From contig NC_052027.1 of NCBI RefSeq assembly GCF_015832195.1, positions 9,544,149 to 9,608,148 of the forward strand: DNA of 64,000 bases, written 5' to 3'. The notes beneath the pieces were generated by a model, which was given only the letters and a program-made list of their open reading frames with translations, was not told the origin of the DNA and did not search any database. Shown here one piece after another: positions 48,201 to 60,700 of this stretch (its first letter is position 1; every line of letters starts with the position of its first letter). Source of the stretch: Motacilla alba alba (Eukaryota; Chordata; Aves; Passeriformes; Motacillidae). The translations under genes were made by a program, and so were the position numbers.

Positions 48201-48999
48201 TCCTTTTATACTCCAAACCAGCAGCTATTCTGGGCCAGATCATGGAGATAGATATACTAGACCAGCACTGTACATGGACTATTGACTGTTGTTTCATAGA
48301 TAGGGTGGTGGGAAACTCATGTTTCCTCTGTCTTGTCCTCTATCCCCTTCACTAATTATTTATCAGCTCTATCACAGCGGTGTCCAGAGGCCTCTGATCA
48401 GGTTTCCAGTGTGCTAAGCATAGCTCAAAGAATTTGTTTGGGATGATAAATCAGGAGTATGAGGTAGAAGAGGGTGGCTGTGGCTGAAGGTTCAGAAAGA
48501 TGAGGTACATGATGCCAGAGTAAGGGGCTGCTAAACACAGCATGTTTCTGGTGGCATCAGCTTCTTTTTTGTCATGTTTGTGATAAAGATCTTTTGCTAA
48601 ATGGATCACTGAAGAGAGAGTCACAGAGTTTAATCTGATGCTGCATTCTGATTACCTAGACTTGCACTTGTAGGGCTTTATTTGATGACAAGTGTGTTCA
48701 TGGCAGTGTGCACAACCTCTGTGGCTATGTGGGTGCTTATCTCTGTGCACCTGTACTGCAGCAGGATGGCTGTCCTGCTGTTATCAGTATGTTTGGAAGG
48801 ATTGGTGCAGAGGGAAAAGGAAGACACCTCTCTTGAATTAATATCTTAATATCTACAACACTTAATTTTATTTGTGCATTTTCAATTGAGTGTTGTTTTG
48901 TTGTATTGCTGTAACTCCCTCTGCTGGTTAATTTCACAATTTAACCATCTATTTTGCCTGATTTTACACCTAGATGTAGAAGGATTATGTATTGGAGAC
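45259..48999. other. Non-coding DNA with a small CpG cluster
   Basis: At 45860-45982 nine CpG dinucleotides fall within about 120 bases, including GCCGCGTCG. It is too short for a CpG island and no exon is apparent. Open frames at 47103-47465 and elsewhere have no recognisable content. Confidence 0.6.
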
Positions 49000-51900
49000 T
49001 GCCTTGGATAGAAAATGTGAGGAATTTGTACCCTGTTGGGGTGATGTGTTTGCTGCCTGTTCTTGCTGTGCAGGTTTGCCTCTCTCTGCAGCTGAGTAAA
49101 CCCATTCCTCTGATCACTTGTCCTCTGACTCACAGCTACCAAGTGAGTCTGTAGCAATTCAAATCCCCATCAGAAGGTTTGAGTCTTTGCTGCACTGCCG
49201 GGCTGCGGCTGATGGATCTGTGGCCAAAGATGCTGGCTGGGGCCGTGCCTGGGAACGTGTTGTTCCCTCCTCCACAAGCACCATTGTAAAAGGAAATGCC
49301 AGGTATAATGGGAGCACTGTGCCATGGAGATTCCCAGGAGTTCCCTGACACAGCTAGCAGTTATTAATGCCATGCTGAAGCTGAGACTGGCAGCTGTGCT
49401 GGGCAGAAATATCTCCCCTGGAAGAGACAAAGGTGGCTGGGAATTTTGGTCTCTGCACTGCTGGGCTGCAGCTGCGTGTCCTGTGTGGGAGCATCACCTG
49501 CCTTTGTGGGCATGGCTGCTCTCTGCTCAGACAGACACCTCTGCCTCCTGGCTCCCTGCTCCACTTGCCCATAGGGAAACACTTGGTCTTTATTTGACAA
49601 CTGCTCATTTCCCCATCCATAAGGCGTTTTAACACACTGCCCTGTCTGTGCTGCATTGACACAAAAATACAGAAAAATTGCCTTTGCCGATGCCATACAA
49701 GAAACACAAAAGAATTGCTTAATGAATATCATCTCAACTGCAGAATAAATACTACGTTCCTGCAAAGGTGTCAGCTCTTTTCATATTTTTATATATAAGT
49801 GCATGTCTTTTCAAGACTTTTGGGACACAAATAATGAAGTGCTCCTCTTTTGCCAGCAGAATAGGAGAGACAGAGATACTATCTCTGTGTTCTCTGGATA
49901 TTATTCCTTGCTGCTTTGTATTGAGTTTAATTAAATTCTGGACATCTAATACTTAGAGTTGATGAATTATATTTAAAACTACCTGCTAGCTAGAAGTATA
50001 GGGGAGAGAGTAATGAAATGCTCAGGAGCCATTGGGCAGAGGCCTTTTCTCCCTGTTTGGCTCCTAGGGGTTCACCTTGATTTAGTGCAGAAGTGCCAAA
50101 GGTGCCACAAATCTGCGGCCAGGAAGCGGAGATGTGGTTTGGATCAGATTTAAGATTGGACCCGCCTACATACTGGTGTATTTCTCCTGTTTAAAAATGG
50201 AATTTGAGGTTGGCTCCTCTTTCCTTCTGGTTTTCTCTGTGCTAATGTAACTGGCGAACTTGTGTGTATGCCAAGTCAATATGAGACTGGGGAGAAATAC
50301 CTCAGCCTTTTAGCATTGGCTGAGTTGCCCCAGGTTTGCTTTAGTTTGAGCAAAGGATGGAGTTGGGTGTTTTCTGTGTTTTCTTGTGTAGCTAATGGGT
50401 GTACCGAGCTGAACTCAGCATTTTGTTACACACATCCAGCATGGCAAGAAGTCTAACTTGGGATGTGTGCTCTGTGGGCTAGAGCAGAGTGTGGGGATCC
50501 CCTGCCACCCCCAGTCCAGGAAGCAGTGTGGTCATGTCCAGGGATGCAGAGAGCATCCTCTCAGTGAACAGCTGGGCTTAATTTCCTTTTTTTTCTGTTC
50601 AGCTTTGGGCTGTTGAAGAGGCCTAAGTAAGGCAACTTGGGGAGGTGGAGATGAGCTGGTGCAGGAAGGGGAGGTAGCCCAAGAAGGGAAGCCAAGAATT
50701 GGAGATGAGGAACAAAGTCAGAGCTGGGAAAAGGCAGGCAGTAACTGTCTCACCAGGCCAGGGCTGAGCTGAAATCCTCCTCAAAAACCACCATTCCCTA
50801 GCGTGTCTCATAAGGGGTGAGTTACAGGTAAGAGGTTAGGCAAGGCAGTTTTCTTTTCATGTTTGTAAGAACATCAAATCTGCTGAGCAAAGCTGGATCT
50901 GTAAAGTTGCAAAAACCACCTGAATGGCTGAGTGTGATCCATTACTTGCAGAGCTGAGGTGCTATAAGGGTACCAGAGGGGACAGCAGGGGTCAGTCTTG
51001 CTGGAAGGGTTAATCCTCCCTGGAGCTGCTGCAGGCAGAGCTAAGTTCCCTTGGAGACCTGGGAAACCAGCACTAAGCTGAGCTGGAGGAGGTAAAATGC
51101 TGTAGTAGTGGCAAAGCTGTAGTACCTCAGCACCCTGCCTGAGGGGGTTATGACTGCAGAGAGCCTCCGTGGAACTCAGGAGCTTGAGCAGTGCGGGTGG
51201 GTGCCAGAAGTGCCAGACCCAGCTGGAGCACTCATGTCCCTTGTGCTCAATTGCTTGTGGGGTGTCACAAGGAGGAAGATTCATCATGACCTGACTGTGC
51301 TGCTGGGAAGAAATCAGTGGGCTCCTCACCTAGCTTGCTGGACATGCATCCCATGTCCCCAGCTGTGCCTATTGCCTGTGCTTTATCTGGCAGGGAATTT
51401 ATGGCTCTGGGAAAACTAGTGATGGAGGAGCTGTAGCTCCTTGGTAAAGAGCAAGTAAATGCCCCAATACAGTGCTTGGAAACTTTCCCAGACAGTTTTG
51501 ACACATCTTAAAAGCTGGTGTTGGAGAACTGGACCTGAGGGATCTGCTTGCATTGCACTTGCAGTGATTTGTTGTGGCTGGAAAAAAAATCAAAACTGCA
51601 GAACTAGGGAATGTATTACAGTAATTAACTGTGGCCTGAAGAAAGTGAGGGACATCCTGGACACAGAGGAAATTAAATGGAAAGTGGTATTGACCTTATG
51701 TGGGATGGAATTGCAAAGAGTTCTGTTTGCTGGGTGGAAATTAATTATTGGATTTTGTCTAAAGCAGAGCTTATGTAAGAGGCATGTCTGTCTTCCAAAC
51801 TTTGCCACCTCAACTCTTTGCTTCTCTGCTTATTAAAGAGGCGTATATAGTGATCTGCACAGTGACAGTTCAAGCCATCTCAGTGGGGCTGGCTTGCTAA

Positions 51901-52599
51901 GGCTGCTGCTGATGTTTTCATTCAGGGATGTTTCAGTGTTAGACAAAAATTTTACTTGACTGGGGGTGAATAAAATCTGTCTGTCACTCAAAATGCAAAC
52001 CCCTGCAAGCCCTCCACGTGCTGGTGGTGGGATGTTGCCTTGAACAGGGATGCCTTGGCAGGATGAGGATGATGTCGAGTTGAGATCTCCCAAGTCCTCC
52101 AGGTCGTGGGATTGCCTCTGCCCTTGGCCAGCACTGGTGTTCACGCTTTGGTGTTCCTGACGCTGCCAACTTGGGCATGTCCAGGATGGGACATCCCAGT
52201 GGCAGGTGTGGGGATTTTATTGGCAGCAGCTGACACTGCATTGGTGACTACTCATCTGCAACAGAGATTCAGAAGTAAAGGATTGGGGCTGTTACAGTGG
52301 GGATATTATTACTTGTATATTTCTGTGTGTATCCCACAGGAGACCAGATTGTAGACCAAGACTTGTAGGCGCTTGTCAGACACAGAAACAGTGTTTAATT
52401 CATTGATTGTTCTGCCAGAACCTTGACAGTTGTGCTTTTTCCTTTTTCATTTTCCCACATGCAGAGAGCAGCTCCAATATTTTTCTCTTTATGTTGACCT
52501 TTGTTTGAAATGAAAGGAAAAGAAAATTGTAGAAAGCCCCAGTGAGAAAGCCAGGAATCAGTCTTCTTTCATGTACTGCATGGCTTCTATCTCATAGAA
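49000..52599. other. Non-coding DNA, GC-richer, many chance open frames
   Basis: GC-richer stretches near 49150-49700 and 50860-51420 give long overlapping open frames, including the longest in the window (minus strand 50874-51329, 151 codons). Each has a different composition per frame and no domain. I do not regard any as a gene. No repeat was recognised. Confidence 0.6.
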
Positions 52600-53089
52600 A
52601 GGCTATGTGCCTCGTTAAAGCATTTTCATCAAAATTCCTTTTCTAGGAGAAATGATTTTTCACTGGAAGCAAAACATTACTGAAAACACTTGCTGTTTCA
52701 GTTTTCATATTTTGCTGGAAGACGTTTTTGTTGCACATTCCTGTTTTTAGGAAATCTGTGTAAAATGTCAAACATTCCAGACTTTGATTTAATAGTAGAA
52801 TATGCCCATCCTTTTTCTAGTTGTTCCTTATCAGTGTCTAGAGAAGCTCACTCTTTATATAAACAGGCAAAAAGAATAAGAAAGATTTTTTTTTTTTAAT
52901 AGGCAATTCTGCTGAAAAGCAAAGCAAAACCAGAGGAAGAAAGCAAAGCCCTGCCTCGGTGCAATATCCAACAGTGCAGGTCCTACCTGTGAGGTTGCTC
53001 TGTCCCTGAAAGAAGATAGAAGAAAGCTAGAGCTGCCCTGAAGCACTGCAAGAACATATATAAGTGGAAATAACAATGATGAAATATTT
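52600..53089. other. AT-rich non-coding DNA
   Basis: Includes a T12 run at 52886-52897. No gene was seen. Confidence 0.55.
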
Positions 53090-53300
53090 TACCCATAAAA
53101 ACAGCATTTAATTGAAGATTTAATCATTGCAAAAAGAAAAACAATTATTTAAAAAACCCAATTAAAAAAATCTGTATTGCAAAATTACTTTAGGGATTAG
53201 TAGTGGGAGATTCCTTTACTGCTGCTGTTATTATGGAAGCTTACTATATTTTATTTTTAATGAAGAGAATATTCAAAATATATCATCAACAAAGACCATA
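53090..53300. promoter_or_regulatory. Candidate regulatory AT-rich block
   Basis: CATTTAATTGAAGATTTAATCATTGC, in pieces near 53105-53130, CCCAATTAAAAAAATC near 53157, and TATTTTATTTTTAATGAAG near 53247 give several TAAT cores in non-repetitive AT-rich sequence. It is weaker than the blocks at 27.7-33 kb because A and T runs account for part of it. Confidence 0.25.
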
Positions 53301-56300
53301 TTCTCCTAAAACAGTGTTTCTCCTTGGCTCTGCAGAGTTTTGTTGCTGAGGTTGAGGGATAGGGTAGCTGTATGTGCAAGATGCTGCTGAATCCTTGATC
53401 TCCTTGTACTATTTAGATTTTTGATTTTATGTGTCCATAACATTTATGGAAATAGACTTTTATATCTAGCTGTACTCAAAGAGAGTGTTGAGATGTCTTG
53501 CCAGTGTGTTTCTATCTCTTTAACCCTTTATTGGAGCAACCCAGCTGCAGACTTTGTTTTTTGTGGCTGAAAGAGTGGAGCAGGGGTAGGGTAGCCTTCC
53601 ACCTGTTTGGGGACTGTTGTGCTTAGAGTCCCTCATGTTTATTTCCAGATATAGTTCAATGGACAGCTGAGACATGGCCTGCTCAATGCATCTGCTCAGT
53701 GACTGTGGTTCTTTTTGTTGGTTACCCCTGTTCGGTCTCTCCTGGTCTTTTCAAGGGGAGAAGCTAAGCAGTGGGAATAGGATGTCAGTGCTAGACAAAG
53801 GGTTATCTTCTGTAAGGTTCCCAAGGGATCAGAGGACAGAGGCAGGTCACTTGTTTAGCCTTGCACTGGATAGAGCAAAGATTGGTTACAAGAGCTTATG
53901 TGAGATCTGTTCAATGTCCAGACCATGAGCTAAAATCCTATTGTTTTGAGTAGAGCCGGGTGATGGATGTGAAGGGGATCTCCCATGGAAGCACAGTTGC
54001 AGTTCCTGCTCAGTTCTGCTCCAAGGGCTCTGGGCTCAGACCTCTTAGGATAGCGTGCGAGGGAGGCAGAGCCTTGCAAGCATCACTTCAGGCTCAGCAC
54101 AATTAACAGTGAAGTGTGATGCTCGCTAACAGATCTGCAGGGAGTGGAGGAGAGGCTTGTCACAGATTTTGACAGTCCCTTAATGAAATATGTGACCTTT
54201 TCCAACGTCCACACATGCTTGGTGAGCTGGTGAGCCCCTGCTCTGCTCTGGACCCTTGCTGCTCTGAGGGCAAGGGGCAGACCTGCAGAGGTGAGAGGGA
54301 TCTCAAACAGATAGCTGGTGTCTGGCATCATCTGTGGTGCCATCCTTGTGCTGCCAGCCTGTGGTGTTTGGGAGAGAGCTGACAGTATTCCCCTGTGCTG
54401 CTGCTTAGTTTCAGACTGTTTTGTTTTGGTTGTTTCAAGTGAGTGATGGATGAATTTCTCATGAGGATTTTGAAGGGTCTGAAAAATGTTATTCAATGAC
54501 TTCTATTTGACATGTTATATTTTTGACATAGGAAGGGAAGATGAAGAACATGAGGCACCTTCCTTTAAATTTGTGAGACTTCTGCCTGATATGGTTAATA
54601 TCGGATATTTTCGATAGAAATAGAATAAAGACCTGGAAGCACTGACCCAGGAAAGGAGTGTTGTATAGACTGCATCAGGGAGGGAGATGTTGCAGCTGGT
54701 ACTGCTGATATCCCACAATGGGAAGGTAGGAAGACTTACATGGAATGACAGGCTAGGGTGATCCTTTGGTTCAGGCACTTTGAAGCTGAGACAAATTATA
54801 AGCTTTCCTAAAGTCAGAGCATGTGTGCAGATGCTGTTTCCTCCCTTTGTTAAATCAAGAGAGAGATGAACTAATTATTTTCATATTTTCCTTTCATTTT
54901 ACTGTGTGTTTTCATTGACCTGAGAATTAGTCCAGTACATCTGACCTTCTTTAACTTAACCTGAGCACTTATAAACTATTTCAGTCTAATCTGGTGTCAG
55001 CCTCACAGTTCTTGATTGAAAGCATTGGGAGGTAAAGGGTCCTTAAGAAAAATTATTTTTTCATCTGACTGTGTGCAGTGCTACTGAGTGAGGCAAACAG
55101 AGTAAAAACATAGTAGAGCTGAAAGTGTTTTCTGTTCCCTGTTGTGTAGAAATGATTTAATTCTCTCAGAAAATTATTTTCATCAGCATATCAGAGGCTG
55201 CAGAAAGAATGTGTGCATTTTGTTTCTCTTCTACTAACTGGGATGTACTTTCCTATGGTACAGTATCATAAGACTGGCAAGTTCTAACATGTCCGGTAAA
55301 TCATAGATTTTTGAAATAGTGAGATTTTTTGTATAAGCAGTGAAACAGAACTGTGCCACACTTCTTAGGTTGCCTGATGGTTATTTGCACTGAAGGCAGT
55401 GCCAGTGAATATTTGATTGAAATTTGAGGGGAGAAAAGGTCAGCAGCAGCTCAAAAAGAGAAAACAAGATTCAAAGCCAGACTGAGTCTCCTTTTTATTT
55501 CTTTCATTGCCTTCTGTAATCTATGGGGAGTCTACTTCAGTTTGCATGAAGCTACTCTTCTTGTTTGCTGTTCACATCCCGGTTTCTGGCTGCTTTGCGT
55601 TGGTCATCTTCTGACTCTTGGATTTTTTCCCTAATGTAGTCTATGGTCACGTTTGGTGTGTTTTATGGCTGCTGTTGTCTGTTAGTGCAGCTTCTGAAAT
55701 CAAGGCACTAAGGTTCAGTAATGAACTCCTGAATCACCTTGGCACTGTGTATGTACTGTACTGAGGGTGCTGTGCTCAGGAGGAGGGCGTGGGACCGGCC
55801 AGCCCTGCCTGGAACACGGGATGGTGACACCAGGCACCCTGTGGCCATTGATGCAGCAGTGGCAGGGCAAATGTGCCCACATCTGCTGTGCTCTGTGGAG
55901 ACAAGTTTTACCTGGCCTGGAATGGGAGAGGGCTGAGCTCTGTCCACCTCGATTTACCATTGGCTACATCCCTGCATCTGGTTCAGCTCCTGGCTGACCC
56001 ATGTGAGCAGCTGTTTCTGTACCCAGGGCATTTCAAAGTTCAAGATTTTGATTTCCAATCTAATTACGTCAAAAGCTATCGCCTCCTTTTTTTTTTTCCT
56101 ATTTCTTTAAGAAATTTATCTTATCTCTTCTCAATATCCGTGTCTGAAATCTGCTGCTACCCTGTTCCCATGCATAAACACACAAAATGGAGCAAAGATA
56201 AGTGAGGTGGGAGCAAACACTTTCTTATTAGGGCTGTAGTTTGAAATAATGAAAATAATAAACAGTCTGGGAGGTGCTGCCACATGTCCTGGTGGCTGTA

Positions 56301-57659
56301 TGAAAGGAAGATGAGAAAGGGTGTTGTGATGCCTTGGAAAAGATTTTAAGTCCTTGTTAAAAGTTTACAGAGCAATTGAATTAACATCAGGCTTTATCAA
56401 AGTGTTTTATGACTCTGTGCTGTCCTTCCTTCCCATCCTCAACTAAGACCTGTGATCTGTCAGTAAGCTTGTGCCACAGCTGTAACACTTTCATGTGTCA
56501 GCTGGGTCATGAGGAATGATGTGTATATTCACAGAATTGTTGCTGATAGAAACAAAGATCTCAGTTGCACCCTAAAAATTACAGCTAGCCAAACTAGTTC
56601 TTGGGACAGGGAGAATGCTCTGTATACATAGCGTGCAAAATGTTGCACTACAGCATGTGACAGTCAGAGAGCAAAGTGACCTGAAGTGACTGGGTGCAAA
56701 GGTGAAGTTTGGGGGTATGTCAGGAGACTGGAGCTGTTTGGGGTGACAAGGATGTTTTGGATGTGGTTGAGCTCAGCCCTTCCATCACTAGCCTGGGAAA
56801 CAGCTGAAGTGCTTCACATGAAATCTCACCCTTCCTCCCACATTGTATCTATGCACAGGTATATATGTGCCAGTGCATGTGTAGCCTGAGACAAACACCT
56901 GACATGGAGAATGTCATCCCAATCCATTCAGAATTGGTGGACATTTAAGCAGCAAAAACCAGAGTCTTATAATGGAAGATAGAATGCTCTCAGCACAACT
57001 TAGAGTCCAGTAAATTGAGGAAAGTGCCTCTTGAGCCTCATTGAATGGATCACGTATTGAACATGCCATGGATTGAGCTGTACTGAAAGGATCACTGAGG
57101 GCACTGTTTCCAGGAGATGAGCATTCCCAGTTGGTCCCCTCAGAGGCTGAGCAGAGGGAAGTGTAATTGTATGGACATGTGTGTAAGTGCCTATGGCTGG
57201 ATTTTACTTGGTGTAAATCAGCTCAGTTCAGGAGCCTCAGAGTGGCTTTGGTGATTACCTTGGCTCAGGCCAAAGCTCTTGTTAATGGAATGAACATGGA
57301 GTGCCAGAGTCCTGCCCTCTCAGCCCTTCTCTCTGACATCATTCCCTGGGCTGCTAAAAAGACCCAGGATCAAAAAGGAAGGAATTGAAAGGAAAAAAAG
57401 TTTTTCTCTTTTCATTTACCAGTGGTTTTGAAATTTTCCTCTGCAGTTGGATAACATTTTCAGGATTTTTCTGTCATCTCCTTTGCAAAGACACTATCCA
57501 TGTATGTGCACAAAATTTGGACCAAAGAGAAAATGTAAATGTGGTGTGACTTGGGATAAAATTAGACTGACAGTGCTGGGCTGTTGTTCCTCCATACTGG
57601 GCTAAGTCATCATTATTTGGATTTGCTGGAGTCCAGAAAAGGCTTAGCTCTTGTTTTGA
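53301..57659. other. Non-coding DNA, no gene seen
   Basis: Open frames at 54083-54496 (minus) and about 55708-56205 (both strands) have no recognisable content. A T11 run lies at 56087-56097. About 54880-55200 is AT-rich with TTGATTGAAAGC and AAATGATTTAATTC words, possibly regulatory. Confidence 0.6.
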
Positions 57660-57760
57660 GCAAAGCCAGCAGTCACATCCTGCTTTCTTAATTGCTATTT
57701 GAGATGAACCATGATAATCTTCATTATGAAGCCAATTTTAATTAAGCAAACAAAACCTTT
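57660..57760. promoter_or_regulatory. Candidate regulatory block with 13-bp palindrome
   Basis: CTTAATTGC near 57686, CTTCATTATGAAG (perfect palindrome around a central T, 57719-57731) and CAATTTTAATTAAGC follow each other closely. Two TAATT cores and a palindromic ATTA site suit homeodomain dimer binding. The function is inferred. Confidence 0.35.
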
Positions 57761-60700
57761 CTGCTCTTTTTTTTCTGGCAAGCTTTTGATGACTTCTTCT
57801 GAATTGTGACAGTTGGGTTCTGATGTGTTCTTCAAATGCAGCCAGGTTTAGAAGCTGCAATAAAGCAGAGAGTCATGTGCATGGCTTTGAACAGCAGCTT
57901 TGCATGGCCCAGAGTCTGTCCATGATGGCCAGTGGATCCCAAGCAGGATTTTAGCCATCAGAGTTCCCTGAGTGCTGGGTTGCTCATGGATCTGTAAGGT
58001 GATGTGTAGTTTAATGCAATAATTCAGGGGACCAAGGGGGCTTAAACCAGCAGTGAGATGCTTTATTCTGTGCCAGTGTTTTGCAGGAGAGCAGAGAGGA
58101 TGGTGGTTTTATGAATGCAGCCCAGGGAATGAGGCTGGGAGGGTACAGGAGAGGGTAGATAAAATTCCTATAGATTCCCATGTATGGCCTCACTGCACCT
58201 GTGTGGGGAGGAAGATAAACTAGCATTTACCAAATGCTATCTCTCCTTGCAGCAATAACCAAAGCAGTACTTTATTATTCACTTTAAGATTGTGGGACTA
58301 CTTTCCCCCTACTGTTCCCTGAGAAAGATTTGAGCTAAACACAAACTTTTAGAGATAATCCCAATTTAGCCAGTTGGCATAATTTGCAACCAATTATAAT
58401 ACCCCTCTGCTTGAGTCCTCCTTCATCCTTTGAGTTGTCTGATGATATTCAGACATGTGTAGTCTCTTTCTGAACCACTTTTTACAGTCTTTATAATATT
58501 AGTTGTGTTCCTTCCTATGCTGGTGGCACTAATAGCTGTGTTAAATATTAATACTTTTATACTAATAATATTGGTCATATATGTGGGGCTGCTTAGTTGT
58601 GATCCTACTGTCCTAGTGAAATGAAATAGATTAAGTACCATTCCCCAGTGAGAGTGTAATTCATAAAAGCAGGGTGGACAGTATGTTGTGCCTGTCTGAT
58701 GTATTTTAGAGAATATCTCTGCTGATGATTATACTTTGGAAATTGGAAGAACATGTCCCTGAGACATATAATGTGACTGTCTATTAGGAACATGTAGAGG
58801 ATGTGTCAAGTTTTCAAGAAATGTACTAGAAAGAGAAATTAAGCTTGAAAATGACAGTGCACTGAGGAAGGCAGGCATCTCCTTCTTCCAATGTGGATGA
58901 AAGTGGATTCTGTTTAGCCATGCATGCAATTTTAAAGCTGCATGTACAGGCTCAGGAAGGATCAAAATAGCATTTTTAAGAGGCTGGCAGAACTTGTCCG
59001 AAACAATGGTACCTCATTAGCAGATGGTGATCCTTTCAGAGAAAAAAAATAAATGGTGTTTTTTGCTTCACTGAAGGAAGGGAAGAGTATCTAGGCAGAG
59101 GTGATGAAGGGTTTGAGCAGAGGGGCACCCAGGGTTCAGACAAAGCTGGGACACACAGCAGCACTGTCAGTCCTGTTTGGTTTATTCATGGGCCACATTG
59201 CAGGAAGGAGATGTGTTTGGAGCCCACGCAGCCTCAGTGCTCTGCCTGGGGAGCAAGCTGCAAGTCATGTCTGGTACCACCCATGAAGTGCTGCTTTTAA
59301 ACAGCAGCTGGGGAGCTGTGAGGGGGTTCCCAGGAAAGAGGGATGGTGGAGGAGGAAAGGAAGTGTGTTGGAGGCAGCATGTAGAATCATGGAGAGAAGG
59401 AGTAGGCTGCAGTTTTATACTCTGAATCTTACAGTGAAGAAACTACTGCTGAGACTGGCAAGCTACTTAGAATTTTAATTTTTCTTCTTGATATATGTTT
59501 AGTGTAGCTATCAGTGCAGTGGGAGGGAGTAGGCAGATGGAAGAGGAAAAGGAGGACAACTGAGGTGAAGGTCAGGGTCCTGGAGTTGGTCTTTGATTAC
59601 GCATGTGTCCATTCAGGCCCAGGTGGTACAAACTGGCTTTGCTAATAAACCTTCTAGTAATTGATTTTTATTTTTTAAGAAAGCAAAACCAATGAATGAA
59701 TCTTTATGGGTTGTGACTCTAATTTGCAATGCTGAAGGGCTCAAGGGTAAAAGTTCAGGATAATGAAAAATTCTCTCAGCTCTACCTGGGCTATAGAGGA
59801 ATCTTTCAGCCAATCTTCCCACCAGCAGCAGCCAGTAAGTGGGGAGGGAGGAGTAGTGGAAAGAGCCTTTATATATAAGTAGGTTGTATTAATGATTTCC
59901 TGTGTGGTACCTACCTGAGATTCTGTTCGCATCTTCATTCTTCCTCATCTGAAAGGGTTTCATTAGCATCTAATTGCTGCTTATTTTCCTCATTCAGAGC
60001 ATCCAGGTGCTGAACAATGTTCTTAATCAAGTGTGGAGTAACCATTTGTCAAGAAAGTTCCTGCTCCTTCAGGAAGGTGCTTCTGAAAAGGTTTGGCCTT
60101 TGTCTGTGCCTGTCTAGGGGAAGAACAAGTGACAAGAGTCTGGAACCTGACTGAGGATCTTCACTTGATCCTACCAACCTTGTCTCCATGATCACACCTC
60201 ATAGTAGCATACCAGTGAAAGCCTCATCTGAACTGGAACTAATTTAATGGTATGATGCCAGTTTTGGCCTTACTGAGCAACTCTTGGGACACGTAGGTCA
60301 CTCAGTCAGGAGGTTGAGGGGTGTGAGACATTACTGGAAGCCCTAAATCCTTTGTTCTGTAGAACTAGAAGACTGGCTGGGGAAATGCACAGGTTTGAGC
60401 CCAGCTGGATGGGGTGGTAATGAAAACAGAAGTTATGTGGGTTCCCCTTGGCCTCATGCATTTTGTTTCAGTCACAAAGGGTCAACTGTGAGAGAGATTC
60501 TTGAACTGGGATATCAAGGGAATAGTTCTGGTGATGTCAGGTGTCTCCAGGTGTCTTAGGTTCAGACTTTATCTTTTCAGTAGTGACCAGGGGAGCAGAG
60601 TCATGGACTCTTCTGCTGGCAACATGCAAGACTTGAGGACTTGGGTGTGTTTGTCCACGCCATAACCAGTGACACTGGGGAGCTCAAAGGGTTAGTAAGG

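Noticed and set aside
50874..51329. Longest open frame, 151 codons, minus strand
   Set aside because: It lies in GC-richer DNA with competing open frames, and has no domain, no splice context and no codon bias that I can see. The length is within chance for 64 kb in six frames.
51459..51836. 125-codon plus-strand frame
   Set aside because: No recognisable domain, and its cysteine and tryptophan content is as expected from TG-rich non-coding DNA.
54772..54825. AGCTGAGACAAATTATAAGC and AAAGTCAGAGCA resembling a MIR core
   Set aside because: The match is too loose and too short to separate from chance.
57995..58220. Possible old LTR (GATGCTTTATTCTG and nearby words)
   Set aside because: There are no paired ends, target duplication or TATA-to-signal spacing.
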